From: Ceratotherium simum simum
Taxonomy: Eukaryota > Chordata > Mammalia > Perissodactyla > Rhinocerotidae
NCBI RefSeq assembly: GCF_000283155.1
Contig: NW_004454267.1
Location: 2,165,765-2,229,764 of the forward strand
Direction: 5' to 3'
Length of the DNA: 64,000 nucleotides
In this document: positions 42,770 to 53,821 of the stretch, in pieces
Numbering within the stretch: position 1 is the stretch's first letter
Layout: every line of letters starts with the position of its first letter
Position numbers and translations under genes: made by a program
Notes under the pieces: model-generated
The model's database searches: none
Seen by the model: only the letters and a program-made list of their open reading frames with translations
Told to the model about the DNA's origin: nothing

Positions 42770-44600
42770 AGGTATATTTTTGAGTCCTTGCATGTCTGAA
42801 GATAGTTTTCATTACATCCTCACTCTTAAGTAATCGTTTGAGTGGGTATCAAATCCTAGGTTATAATTTTGAGAGGGTGGATCTATTCTCTTTCAGCTTC
42901 CAGTATTTCGGTTGAGAAGTCCAATGTCAATTCCTTATTCTTAATCTTTTCCATGTGACCTGTTTTATTCCACTGAAGTTCTTAGGGTTATTTCTGCATC
43001 CTCAGTATTCTGTGATTTAAGAATGACGTTCCTTATAATGAATTTTAACATTTATTTTACTGGGAACTAAGTAACTCTTGATAGCCTAGAGGGTCACGTC
43101 TTTCACTGCTGGGTGATTTGATGGCACTTATTCTCTGATAATCTCCTCCCTGCCATTTTCTGTTTCCTCTCCCTGCAATTTCTGATAGTTATATATACAA
43201 CTTCTGAGCTGTGCCTCTACTTTTCTTAAATCTTCTCTAATTTACATCTCTTAGACTTTTGTGTCTCCCTTCTTGGGCATTTCCTGAACTTTCTCTTTCA
43301 ACTCTTTTCAACTTCAACTTTTCTCTTTCAGCTATGCTTTTGTCTTCTTTCACGTTCTTAATTTCTAAGGGTTGTTTCTCATCTCTTACAGTTCATTTTT
43401 TACAGCATCCTTCTCTTGTTGCATCTATGAAATATTTTCTCTAATTTCTGTGAGGATCTGAATTTTCATTTATTTGAAGTTTTCTTCTGCTTCCTGCATT
43501 GCCTCTGTTTTTCTCAAATTCCATTTTACTGTTCGTGTGTTTTCGTTTTGTTCCCTGTTGAAGACTTTTCTCAAGTGGCAGACTACCCTTAACTATGCAT
43601 TAATATTTGAGTGAGGCACACACTCACACACTGAATGGAGGATGTGCAAATGGGGTTCATCAACTGAAATTCATGAATGAATTTCACTTTCATGGACCAA
43701 GCCATTCTATTGGGATAATCCCAAGTGTTCGTATCTCTAGTTATTTTTTCTTGGTCCTTTCTGTTTCTTTCTGGAAGATTCTTCTAGTTTTCTTCTATCT
43801 GGAGGTATAACCCTGGCTTCCAGCATTTTAGGATCCCAGAGGAAGCGGGCTGGGCATTCTCACCATTCAGTATGTGGACTTTCATTTAATCCTTCTCTTT
43901 TCATGCCTCACATGCCCACCATTTTCTATGTTTGGTATTTCTGAATAAAAAGCCATCCAGATTCAATTTTTCCAAACCTTCACCTCCCATTCCCTGCCTG
44001 GTTTCACAAGATGGGGGGTATCTGGGAGTCTATCAACTGACCCCCCTGTGGTCAGTACACCCTTTGCTCATGCTCTCTGAGTTACCTGGTACCTCCAATT
44101 ACTGAAGTTTTCTGAGCATCTGTGACCCAAATTCTCTTGATTTTTATTTACATCCTCCCTTGACAAATCATTAGATTTTAGTTTTCTGGACTGTTACTTT
44201 GTTTACCATTCATCAATCCACATTCCAGTGCTCAAAACTTGGTTGGCACATCTTATCTATTACTGTCTTCTCTCGCGTCCTAGTTTCCCTATGTCATTCA
44301 AGCTTCTCACTCTATTTATACCATTTTATCCCTTCAGTGCCATTTAAGTGGGAGTCTCCAGGGAGGGATGGAGATAAATGGATGTGTTCAATCTGCAAAG
44401 TTTAACTAGAAGTCTGTTGGGGGTTTCAGTGAAAGATTCTGCACGTGGGTGACAAAGGAAAAATACAGAGAATATGCTTCCCTGATAAAGTTTCTCTCTG
44501 AATTGCTAATTCACAAGGGCCTCATGTTCTGGAGTAACAGAAATAGGGCCACACCAGCCCCCCTAAAGATCTAAATGAAATTACCTTGAACTCCAACCTT
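42770..44600 (-). mobile_element. Old LINE (L1M/HAL1-like) body, antisense
   Basis: Reads ttgagtccttgcatgtctga, cttccagtatttcggttgag, aagtccaatgtcaattcctt, gacctgttttattccactga, tttctgcatcctcagtattc, tctgataatctcctccctgc and aattccattttactgttcgt. This is the T-rich antisense of an old L1-type 5' or ORF1 region. Interruptions and missing blocks show heavy decay. Orientation is inferred from the T-rich text. Confidence 0.5.
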
Positions 44601-45139
44601 ACATCCTGTCCTTCCTAAGATTCCCATCATTCCCAAAGCTTATACATTTCCTAGGCACCTTTTCTCTGCTCAGATGGACTGGGTTTGTTTTGTTTTTCTT
44701 TTAATCTGCCCTAGCGTCACTTCAAATCTGGGATGCAGGGCTTTTTTTGTGATTTGAATCCACCATCTCTCTTCCCCCCATATACAAAGGAAATACCCTT
44801 CTGAAAACATCTGCATATAGTAGACTTTCACTGTAGACTGGAAAGTAATAATCTCTTCTCTAGAATGACATCTATATCAGATGGTAAGATTTTAATTTCC
44901 CTCACTCTGCTATACCATGGTGTCTCTCTGTAAGTTTATTTCTATAATGAACACAAAAATTCAAATTGTATAGATCTTCTATGGATCCTGATAGAGGAGA
45001 TGAGGAAATCATAGTTTTCAATCAAAGACAAAGAAGATCTGTTATTATCAGCCAGGAATCCTCATAAATAATATTTAACAAGACATCCTATACTATCTGT
45101 GTTTGGTTTCCCAAGAAAGAAATAAGATATTTAGAACAA
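44601..45139. other. Unassigned sequence
   Basis: No feature is recognised; it is probably further decayed LINE sequence. Confidence 0.3.
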
Positions 45140-45600
45140 GGGCAACAAAGGATGTCTATGTACATTATTTCATTTAATCTTCTTAACAACCTGTGAGATA
45201 TTATTTCTTCCCATTTTACAAACAAGGCAACAGGGACTAACTGACTTTCCTGGGCTACATAACCAGATATTGGCAAAGCCAGGAATTATAATAATAACTT
45301 GTACTGACACTACTGTGCTTGCTGTACATAGAATTTAGATAGAGAGATCCATAGATAGAGAAAGAGAAAGACACACATAGATCTGCATACATATAAATAT
45401 GGATTCATGTGTGTATGTATACATAACATACATACATATATACATATATATATATTTTTTTTTCACTCTCAGACATTATTATCCTTGTTTCTCAGACTTA
45501 GAAACTAAGACTCAGAGAAATTAAGTAATATGCCCAAAGTAACACAGCAGTGTCCAAGCCAAGATTGAAATCCAGAGCCATCTGATTCCAAAGTTAGTAT
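45140..45600 (-). repeat. MIR SINEs, antisense, with internal TA/CA microsatellite
   Basis: A first antisense MIR (45140-45300) reads gtacattatttcatttaatc, ttcccattttacaaacaagg and ggcaaagccaggaattataa. A second (45300-45600) reads ctgtgcttgctgtacataga, ctcagagaaattaagtaata and gccatctgattccaaagtta, interrupted at about 45405-45462 by TATACA/TA repeats. Confidence 0.7.
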
Positions 45601-45615
45601 TTCTTCCCACTGCCC

Positions 45616-46131
45616 TGGTTAACGAGTCTCCAAAGATAACCCCCAATAATCCCTCCCCACCCTGAAAGTACATGTCACCTCTTACATGAAGAGGTGGAGC
45701 ATATTTCCCCCATCCTTGAATCTTGGCTGGCTTTGTGACTTTGATAAAAAAAAATGTGGCAGAAGTGACACTCTGGGCTTCCAAACTCAAGCCTTAAAAT
45801 AACTGGCAGTTTCTGTTTCCTGCTTCACGAAACTCAGACACTATGTTGTAAGAAATCCGAGTTACGTGGAGAGACCATGTGGATGAGAACTGAGATACCC
45901 ACTCCCAGCTGAAAGTCACCACCAACCGCCAGCCACGAGTGAGCCATCGTGGTTGTTCCAGCCCAATCAAGCCCTCAGATTGTTTCGGTCTCAGTCAACA
46001 TTATGTGGAGCAGAAGAGCCACCCAACCGAGCTCAGTCAACCCACAGAACCACAAGATATAATCAATGGTAATTGTCTTGAGCCACTAAGTTTCGGGGTG
46101 TTTTGTTATGAAGCCAAAGATAACCAAAACA
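45616..46131 (+). mobile_element. MLT1-type MaLR LTR, sense, near full length
   Basis: The element runs from tggttaacgagtctccaaag through cttggctggctttgtgactt, ggagagaccatgtggatgag, atgtggagcagaagagccac and tcttgagccactaagtttcg to agataaccaaaaca. It matches the MLT1-class structure with a TG start and CA end. At about 515 bp this is close to the full LTR length. It carries no coding genes. Confidence 0.85.
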
Positions 46132-46364
46132 CTAGCTCTCTTAGAAGATATGACCACAGGCCTTGTGATTTCAAAGCCAGTTCTCTTTTTGTTAGAGTGA
46201 TTACATGATATAGTCTTTTCCACCAAGGATAGAAGTGGCATGAATCTTTCGTACCTAGGAATGATGGCATCTGAACACAAGACACTCAAGGGGAATTTAG
46301 AAATAGCAAATTTAAAATGTGTAAAGTTTTGGTAAGAGTATTTAAAACAGGACTTGTTATTTAT
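46132..46364. other. Unassigned sequence
   Basis: Nothing is recognised here. Confidence 0.3.
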
Positions 46365-46790
46365 TTACTGTTCCTGGGAGTATAAAATACTGAAAGATTT
46401 CTGAAGGGCAATTTGGCGATACGTATTAGACGTCTTATAATGCTCCTGCTCCTTAACCCAGAGATGTAACTTTGAGGCATTTGTCCTTGGGAACTACAAT
46501 AGACATATGCAAATATTTTTTCTGTAAGAATGTTTAGCATAGTACTCTTTATAATAGCACACTTACAAAAACAAAATAGAGAGAGTGAAAGAGACAGAGA
46601 GAGAGAGAGAGAGAGATCCTAAATATCCACCAATGGGGATTTAGGTAAATAAATTATAGTATAGTCACATAATGGAAAATCATTACATTGCCACTGAAAA
46701 TAACACAATGGAAGTCTTCTTCATGCCATGGAAATGCATTCAGTGTTAAGAGGGATAAAGCCATGTGAAACAATGTTAACAGTTTCCTTG
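46365..46790 (+). mobile_element. Old LINE (L1M/HAL1) ORF2 end, sense
   Basis: Reads tcctgggagtataaaatact, gaagggcaatttggcgatac, ccttaacccagagatgtaac, aaatatccaccaatggggat, ttataatagcacacttaca and ataaattatagtatagtcac. These are the well-known blocks of the L1 ORF2 C-terminal region in sense. It contains a GA microsatellite at 46578-46616. Confidence 0.75.
46578..46616. repeat. (GA)n microsatellite
   Basis: GA-rich start, then nine to ten uninterrupted GA units, inside the LINE fragment. Confidence 0.9.
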
Positions 46791-48829
46791 GTTTTTGTAA
46801 GTAGCAATAACAATAATAACTAACACCAATACAGGGCTTCCTATGAGCCAAGCAATCTTCAAGAACATGTCATCAATATAAGTAATGACTCTCTCTCAGT
46901 AGTATAAATATTTCTTCTTTATACCTTTTAATATTTACTAGGTATTTTTAATAAACATATAAGACTATAAATACCAACTCATTATTATAAGCTTAGATAT
47001 AATTTTAAAAATAGGTTGATAACTTTGGGATTTATGGGATGATTGAAAAACAGTTCTGCCATTCTGAGATTGTCATGCACACAACCATATATTCCCATGA
47101 GGCACTTTTCAGGGCAGTAGCTTAAGCCAAAATCCTAGTTTGAAAGAGCCCCTGGCCTCATGCATGTTTTTAGTACAGCATCTTAGGCCAATTCTGGGAC
47201 ATCTCCTGGCCAGTTCCCAATTTTCTTTCTGCCATATGCATTAGGCAAGGGATTCCAGCTTCTCTACAGGGGGTGGAAAAAGTAAATGCTCAGTTTTATT
47301 GCATCCCGGAAGTTATAAGCTCTCTGGGATTCAAAAGGCGTTGCTTCCTTATGCTCCACAAGCTTGGGGAGCAGGAGTCTCTCTGCATGCTAAACCGACC
47401 CTCCCGCAATTAGAAATGAGATTTCCAGCAGGCGCTCTACCTCGGTGTGAAGAGCAGACAATAGCCTTTGGCTCTCTCTAACAAGATCAGCAAGCCAGGC
47501 TCTTCAAATTGGCTAAATTTATATCGCACACTAGACCCTGTGAATAAATAACAAGGAAATTCTTTTGTTGGCTTGAAAATAATCTATACAAATTCTATCT
47601 TCGTAATAGTCTCTCAACAGGCCACGCCAGTGCCGGCAGGCAGGAGCCAGATCACAGGCGGGAACAGGATCTCAGAGTTTGGAGCGTCTGTAATGAAATG
47701 CTACACCTGCTGCCCCTCAAAGTGGAATTGATTGGATAAAAATTTAGTCCACAAGAGTCATCCTGTGCTTGTTTCCCAGCCTTTCAGCGTCTGGAGATTA
47801 AGGACCTCTTTGCCAGGAGCCTGGAAGATGCTTTGATTTTCTAGTGAGAAAAGCAATGGCCTGGCACATGGGAGGTGCCCTGTGTTTAAAATGTAAACAA
47901 ACTGGGTGGGACAATAACCACTGGCCGCTCTGTCAGTTAATATTCATTTGGTGTGACACCGACCCCTTTCCACACTGCTCAAAGCACAAAGAGAGTTTAT
48001 CCACTCACGTAACTGAATACTTCAGGGGCTGTGCCAGCTGCAGGCATGGCTTGATCAGGGGCTAAAATGGTGTTAACAAGATCTAATTCCTCTCTCTTTA
48101 AATTGCAACTTGACTCACCTCACGGTGGCTTCATTTTTTTTTTTTTTTGAGAAGGTCTTCTATCACTGTCAAAGAGAGCTGTAATGTTTTCAGAACTTAT
48201 ATCCTTTCAGTTTCAAATTCCTTGTGAAAAGAGTGAGAATCTCTTTCCCTGGAGGTCCAGCAAAAGCACATGATGCTTCTCTGGCTCTGTTTAGGTCACA
48301 TACCCACCCCTGAACCAGCCACTGTGGCAAACGAGTAGATCTAAGTATGAAGTAACTTAGACCTGGTTCATATCTCTTCCCTTGTAGTTAGGGAAGGGGG
48401 CAGGGGGTATCATCACCACCCAAAAACATAGACTGAAATGACGGAGGACCGATGGATCCAGAGCTAAATCAAGGTGTACTTACACAGATGCCTGGATCTG
48501 GTGGCAAAGACCTCAAATCCAACCCATATTAAAGAAAATGTTAATTGTGTCCCTTAAAGAAGCCACTTGAAGTTCCTTCTTTACAGGGTGTCATGAGATA
48601 TCTTCTATTTCTTGAAGCATGATCCATGCTTCAAGCATGATCCATGAGGCGGGAGGTGCCTCCCACCCCATCTTGCGACCTCTGCTCTTCATGGCAGGAT
48701 CCAACCATGCCTCTGACCTTCATCCCTTGCCCTACCTCTGGTCTTAGGCATGTCCTGATGAAGGTAGGGAGTTCCCTCTCTATCATATCGACAGCTATCA
48801 CCCACCCCTGATCCTTCTCTCAGTATATA
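46791..48829. other. Low-repeat stretch with candidate conserved sequence
   Basis: Apart from a MIR remnant near 46800-46880, a poly-T run at 48136-48150 and the small 18-bp duplication at 48611, about 2 kb lacks recognisable repeats. The block 47480-48120 includes atttatatcgcacactagac, ggcttgaaaataatctatac, caatggcctggcacatggga and cagttaatattcatttggtg. No exon structure or coding bias was seen. Confidence 0.3.
48611..48646. repeat. 18-bp tandem duplication forming an 11-bp hairpin
   Basis: Two 18-bp units (48611-48628, 48629-48646) differ at one base. Because of that difference the arms cttgaagcatg (48611-48621) and catgcttcaag (48625-48635) are exact reverse complements around a 3-base loop. 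Confidence 0.9.
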
Positions 48830-49030
48830 CCAGCCATGGTGCAGAATCCTGTGTGCAAAAATCTCACCGAACCTTCACAGAAACTCTAGGAGGTCACATC
48901 TATCTTTTATAAAGTGAGGTTGAGGGAGATAAGGAAACTCAGGCAACATCATACAATTACTAAGTGGAAGAAAAAGGATCTCATTGTTATAGGATTTTGG
49001 AGCCAGTGCTCTTAACTATACAATGATTCC
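48830..49030 (-). repeat. MIR SINE, antisense
   Basis: Reads ctcaccgaaccttcacagaa, actctaggaggtcacatcta, gataaggaaactcaggcaac and ggagccagtgctcttaacta. Confidence 0.75.
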
Positions 49031-49394
49031 GGCATCTCCTTTCTCCACCATATTGAACCAATTCCACATGGCAAGGCTTCTGCTTGCTCCCTTTTTCTTA
49101 GATCTGATGGCTTTCTTGTCTTGCCTCCACTGCCACACTTCCTGCCTCCTGACTGTAAATATGAACACATGACTTTAAGCTCCAGACCACGGGCTGAGAG
49201 GCCGACGCCTTCTTTCATACCAAGCTTGCCTGTGGGCTATGACTACGTTTTCTACTTGAAGACTGCCACCTGCTTGGCCCCAGGGATCCTGCTCACTGTT
49301 CTTCATTCCTCTGCCTCCTTATTAGGAAAACCCACTCTGACTGTATTTTACTTTATTTCTTACCTTCTCTGCCAATAAGAATTTTCCTCCCACA
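49031..49394. other. Unassigned sequence, possibly L2-related
   Basis: Words such as ccagggatcctgctcactgt and tactttatttcttaccttct suggest a decayed L2, but the match is weak. Confidence 0.3.
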
Positions 49395-50880
49395 AGACAG
49401 GTGAAACAAAAATCACAGAAAAAGAAATACAAGGGTCCCGTAGCAATATGCAAAGATGCTCAACATTACTGAGAATAAGAGAAATGCAAATTAAGACTAC
49501 ATTGAAATAACCATTTATAGATTGGCAAATATCCAAATGATGGACAACGTATTTTGTTGGTGAGGCTGTGGGGAAACAGACTCTTTCATCTCTTCTGGTA
49601 GGAATGCTGAATGGCACAACCCTTAGGAAAAGGAAATTGTCAACGCTAACAAAAAACTATGTATGCATTTATCTTTTGACTAGCAATCTCACTTCAAGGA
49701 CTCCATTCCAAGGAGAAGTCAAAAAGTTGAATGCACAAATGCACAAGCCTATTCATTGTGGCATTATTTGTAATAGAAAAGATTGGAAAGCATGCAAATG
49801 TTGATCAACAATGGACCAGTTGAAAAACTATGGTACATCCACACAATGGAGTACTATGCAACAGTATAAAAGGAATGAGAACTATAATTGCTCCTCATTA
49901 TTTGTGATTTGGTAGTAGCAAATTAACCTACAAGCTAAAATTTATTTGTAACCCGAAAGTCAATATTGATGGCCCTTTTGTGGTCATTTCCAGACATACA
50001 CATGCACACAGCAGCAAAAAATTTGAGTCGTCTGATGTGCACATTCCCAGCTGAGGTCAAACAAGACAACTTTCTGCCTTCTTGTTTCAGTTCTCATTAT
50101 GTAAACTTGAGTGTCCTTTACACAGTATTTAGTGCCATGTTTTTTGCATTTTTGTGCTTTTTGATGGTGATTTCACTGTTTAAAGTGGCCCCAAGCATAA
50201 CACTGAAGTGCTATCTATCGAGAGGTCCTGGACGAAGAAAGCTGTGATGTGCCTGACAGAGACAATATGTGTTGTGTTAGATAAGCTTTGTTCAGGCATG
50301 AGTTATATAGTGCCTGAGTTCAAAATTAACGAATGAATAATATATATTAAATAAGATATCTTTAAACAGAAACAAACATAAAACAAGGTTACATATTGAT
50401 GGGTTGATGAAAATTTTGTGACCAGAGGCTCACAGGAATCTAACCATGTGTTTCCCCTAGAAGCAAGGATTCAGGATTTTCTAATTCAGTGTTCATGGCA
50501 ACTCTACAGAACATAACTACAACAAGTAATGACAATTTCCTGTATTTTTATTTAGTGGTAAGGTGTGATCTCCAAGATACATTCCTACGTAAAAAAGTAA
50601 GGTGCAGAAAAATGGTTATAGAATGCTACTCTTTAACCTAAGAAAGGGAGCAGATAGGAACAGATATTTGCTTATATATAAGAAAAACAATGAGCAAATA
50701 AACAAAAACTAAAAAAAAAAAAAAAAAAGTTACCTAATGGAGATGGTAAGAAGCATGATATGGAGGGGAAAGGAATGGAAACGAGAGTTCTCTGAATGCA
50801 ACCTGTTCCAAATATTTTACTTTTTAAGCATGTAAATATGTTACAAAATTATGAAATAAAATTAAATCAAAATTTTAAAA
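49395..50880 (+). mobile_element. LINE-1 (L1M class), sense, split by a Tigger
   Basis: The left part (49395-49886) carries ORF2 C-terminal text: aatatgcaaagatgctcaac, gagaaatgcaaattaagact, tggtgaggctgtggggaaac, ggcattatttgtaatagaaa and tggtacatccacacaatgga. The right part (50545-50880) is 3' UTR: gatctccaagatacattcct, gcagaaaaatggttatagaa and an A run at 50711-50728. The two join cleanly once the DNA transposon is removed. There is no intact ORF2. Confidence 0.85.
49887..50542 (+). mobile_element. Tigger (pogo/Tc1-mariner) DNA transposon, internally deleted
   Basis: A TA dinucleotide lies on each side (49885-49886 and 50543-50544), the hallmark of Tc1/mariner-type insertion. The ends attgctcctcattatttgtg and cgaca-like aatgacaatttcctg are imperfect inverted repeats. 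The interior holds a leader, then a start of transposase-like sequence from about 50160 (tgtgatgtgcctgacagaga, gataagctttgttcaggcat, gagttcaaaattaacgaatg). It stops abruptly, so the catalytic DDE part is missing. Frames are broken. The element is inserted in the same direction as the host L1. Confidence 0.82.
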
Positions 50881-52790
50881 AAGCAACCCCTCAAAATCTA
50901 AAGCAAAATCAAATAAGTGAACTAAACTGTGTATCAAGTTGGTGGCTCAGCAGTGAGGAATTATGTTAAACCATTTTAAAATACAGTAATTTGCTTCCAT
51001 GTCCCTACTGGGATACAGCCTAAGGTTAAAAACAACTACAAAGAAGTTGCGAGTTGTTTTCAGAAATCGTATTTTTAGTTGCAATATTGATTTTGTTATT
51101 CTCGAACTGTTGTAAGAATGTTGTCGGGTAAGGCAAGTGAGTAATTATGGTGCTGTAACTGAGGCTGGGGATTTTGTGGTAGGGAAGCAATACCTGTGTA
51201 CAGGATCGGAAAACTCGGGTATAAACCCTCCGACCTTAAAGGTGTGTTGGAGAAATCAATAGGAATGCATGATGTATTTCCTCTTTTAAAACTATTCATT
51301 TCCTAGCTCTGTCTACATAAAAGGCCTAGAAACAATGACACAGCCCAGACTGTGGTTTCTAAATACCATTTCCTGCTAAAAGGAACTGGGGCTCTTTGGG
51401 TAAGTGGTCAATTCCTTGTCTGGGTCAGAAAATATAAAAAGTGAGCCCAGAATATCATATTGTACCAGAAGGCAAGACAGTTATCAAAGACCACTGGGGT
51501 CAGGTCTAAAGGATTCAAGAGGGGTCCCCAGAAGAGATTCCTACCAGCTAAAGGTGGTTCAATTTTAACTTCAAAGAGAAGAATATACATAATGAATTAA
51601 AATAACTAAATATGTTAAAAATCAATGAGTTCAAAATGATACTTAAAAAAAGAAACCTCAAAGGTCACCTCTGAAGATGTTAGGATACCAACTTATTTTT
51701 CTGAAAACTGATAACAAAGGGAAAAACATTAAAAGTTTAACCTGATTTTCCTGTGTAAACTCTACTTTGGGATGATCGAAGAGTCGATGATGGAAATTTC
51801 TTCTTTTAAAAATTTTCAGCTAATAATAAAGGAAAGATAGACTTAGAATATCACCACTTTGTACTCCTAAAAATAGAATGGATCTAGGCAATGATATCAA
51901 TGGTGGCCAAAATAATTGGGTGAAAAGCTAAAGAAGAACTTTATAATGGGTGGATCAGGCAGATACCACACGTACCCACTGGTAAACCTCAGAAAGAGTC
52001 GATCAGAATTGATGTGCATCTTGCTGTAATGCATTGGTAAGTACACAACACCACATATGGAATATCATTCCCCTCTCCCTCCAAAAACTGAACCTGGATC
52101 TAACTACCAATTTATAATACAGAGGTTGGAGGAACACGTTACATGATAATGCAGGTATGAACTGGCAAAATCAAGAATCTCAAGAACTCTACCAGACAAA
52201 CAAATCATAAATTTTAAATAGATAAATGGAGAAAAAAGTGGGAAGAGGAACTTTTTGTTAAAAAAGACTCAAAAGATATATCAACCTAATGCAGTATGTT
52301 GACCTTATATAGACTCTAATTCAATAAAATCAATGGCGTTGCATGCACACACACACACGACAATTGAGCAAATTTGGACTGTAACCGGACATTTTATGAT
52401 ATTAAGGATTTTTTTTAGGTGTGATGCTGGTACTGTAGTTATATTTTGGAACGTTTTTCTATTTTACGGATACATTCTTCAACATTCATGGATAAAGTGA
52501 TACATCATCTTGGAATTGCTTCAACATAATCCAAGGGAAGGAGGCCACAGGGTGGCCAACCATCTTGGTTTGCTGGGTATGAAGGAATTCCCAGGACAGT
52601 GGACATCAGTGCTGAAACCAGCAAAGTCCCGGACAAACTGGGATCATTGGCCACCCTGAGAGTGGGAGAGAGTAAAGGGGAAACAAGACTGACCCCATGA
52701 CGATAATGATGGAGACATGGGCTTCATTTTAGGATTCTCTTTACTTTTGATTTGTTAGAAATTTTTCATGGAAAAAATCAAGGTTCTGTC
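50881..52790 (+). mobile_element. LINE-1 (L1M class) remnant, sense, split by a small hAT-like element
   Basis: The 3' end is recognisable: ggacattttatgatattaag, gattttttttaggtgtgatg, ctggtactgtagttatattt, gatacattcttcaacattca and gtgatacatcatcttggaat up to 52547. The tail resumes after 52658 as gaaacaagactgacc and gttagaaatttttcatggaa. The 5' part (50881-51340) is less certain. It is non-coding and decayed. Confidence 0.65.
52548..52658. mobile_element. Small hAT-like transposon (MITE) with perfect 12-bp TIRs
   Basis: Starts cagggtggccaa and ends ttggccaccctg, exact reverse complements. The 111-bp interior is itself partly palindromic (ccatcttggtttgctgggta against caaactgggatcattgg). The 8-bp flanks (ggaggcca, agagtggg) agree at only part of their length, so a target duplication is not proven. 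The element interrupts the L1 3' UTR, which supports it being an insertion. Family name not certain. Confidence 0.8.
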
Positions 52791-52929
52791 TCCTCTGTAT
52801 AGTCAAACCCATGGAACTGACCGTTGCATCAGTTCCCCCAACTTCTACTCCATTCTGGCATGTGGACTGTCCACTTAGTCCTGCCTCTGTCCCCCCGCCC
52901 ACCGACCCTACACAATGCAGAGGTTGTGA

Positions 52930-53155
52930 GCATGGCAGCTAGAAGCATGGCCCTGGGGTCACAAACACAAGATTTCAAGTCCTGGCTTCTCCTCTATATG
53001 TCTGACTTTGGAACAGTGGCCTTTTAACCTTTGAAACTCAATTTCCTCATGAATAAATATGGAATCAAAATAACGGCTGCTGCAGTAGGGTTCCTGCAAG
53101 GGTTCAATAAGAAGATGTGAGTAAAGTGCTGGCAACGGTGCCTAGCACTCTCCAT
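52930..53155 (+). repeat. MIR SINE, sense, near full length
   Basis: Reads agcatggccctggggtcaca, gatttcaagtcctggcttct, caatttcctcatgaataaat, gtagggttcctgcaagggtt and aagtgctggcaacggtgcct. Confidence 0.88.
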
Positions 53156-53328
53156 ACCACCTTGGGTGTAAGATGCATGCATTTCTTCATTTTCCACATT
53201 TAATACTCTGAAATCAGAACTCTTTTTTAAAATTAAAGTTCTAGAGTCAAGGTTCTCAGATGTAAACAATAGAGTAATAATCACATTTTCTAAGTTTCTG
53301 CATTTGATGCTTTGACATCTTGGAACCT

Positions 53329-53821
53329 TGTTGACCCTGGAGAGACCACCCCTCCCAGGGCTAGCTGGTTCCTAGAGGTAGTAAATGACTCACCTGAGAG
53401 CATGCCTTTCATATGCGAACCCACCAATCCAGAGCCCATATCTTTAACTGCCTCCTTTATGGAGCTCTTCTACTCTGGGTCACTATTCACCTGCTCTCAT
53501 CGCCCCAGGGCCAGGTACCAAACTACGCACATCCCCTGTACCCTAGGGCCCACTGAAATTATTCAAACTAGCTAAGCCTGCTTGCCCTGTTTCACACACT
53601 CCTTCCCACAGAAACCACGATAAAAGCTCTTGCCCATTTCCTCCTCATTCCCTCTGCCTCCTGCCCAACCCTGGTGCTTCCCCATGTGGCCCTGCATGGC
53701 ATGCTGTGCCTCCTGTTTCTAGGGAACTGTGAGTAAAAACTTCTTCCTTCATGGAAGTCATTTCCATATCTTCATGTCTCCCCATACCGAATTAAAACAA
53801 ATCCCAGGTACCCTTAAAACA
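53329..53821 (+). mobile_element. Probable solo LTR of an endogenous retrovirus
   Basis: A 490-bp block begins tgttgaccctgg and ends cccttaaaaca, the TG...CA form of an LTR. It has a TATA-like ataaaagc at about 53620, a C/T-rich stretch after it, and a late segment reading ttccatatcttcatgtctcc. No 5-bp target duplication was firmly identified, and no gag, pol or env region adjoins it. The family is not certain; it could be class I or III. Confidence 0.45.

Noticed and set aside
49966..50247. Tigger transposase gene
   Set aside because: Only an N-terminal remnant is visible, with frame breaks, and the catalytic part is deleted. It is a fossil.
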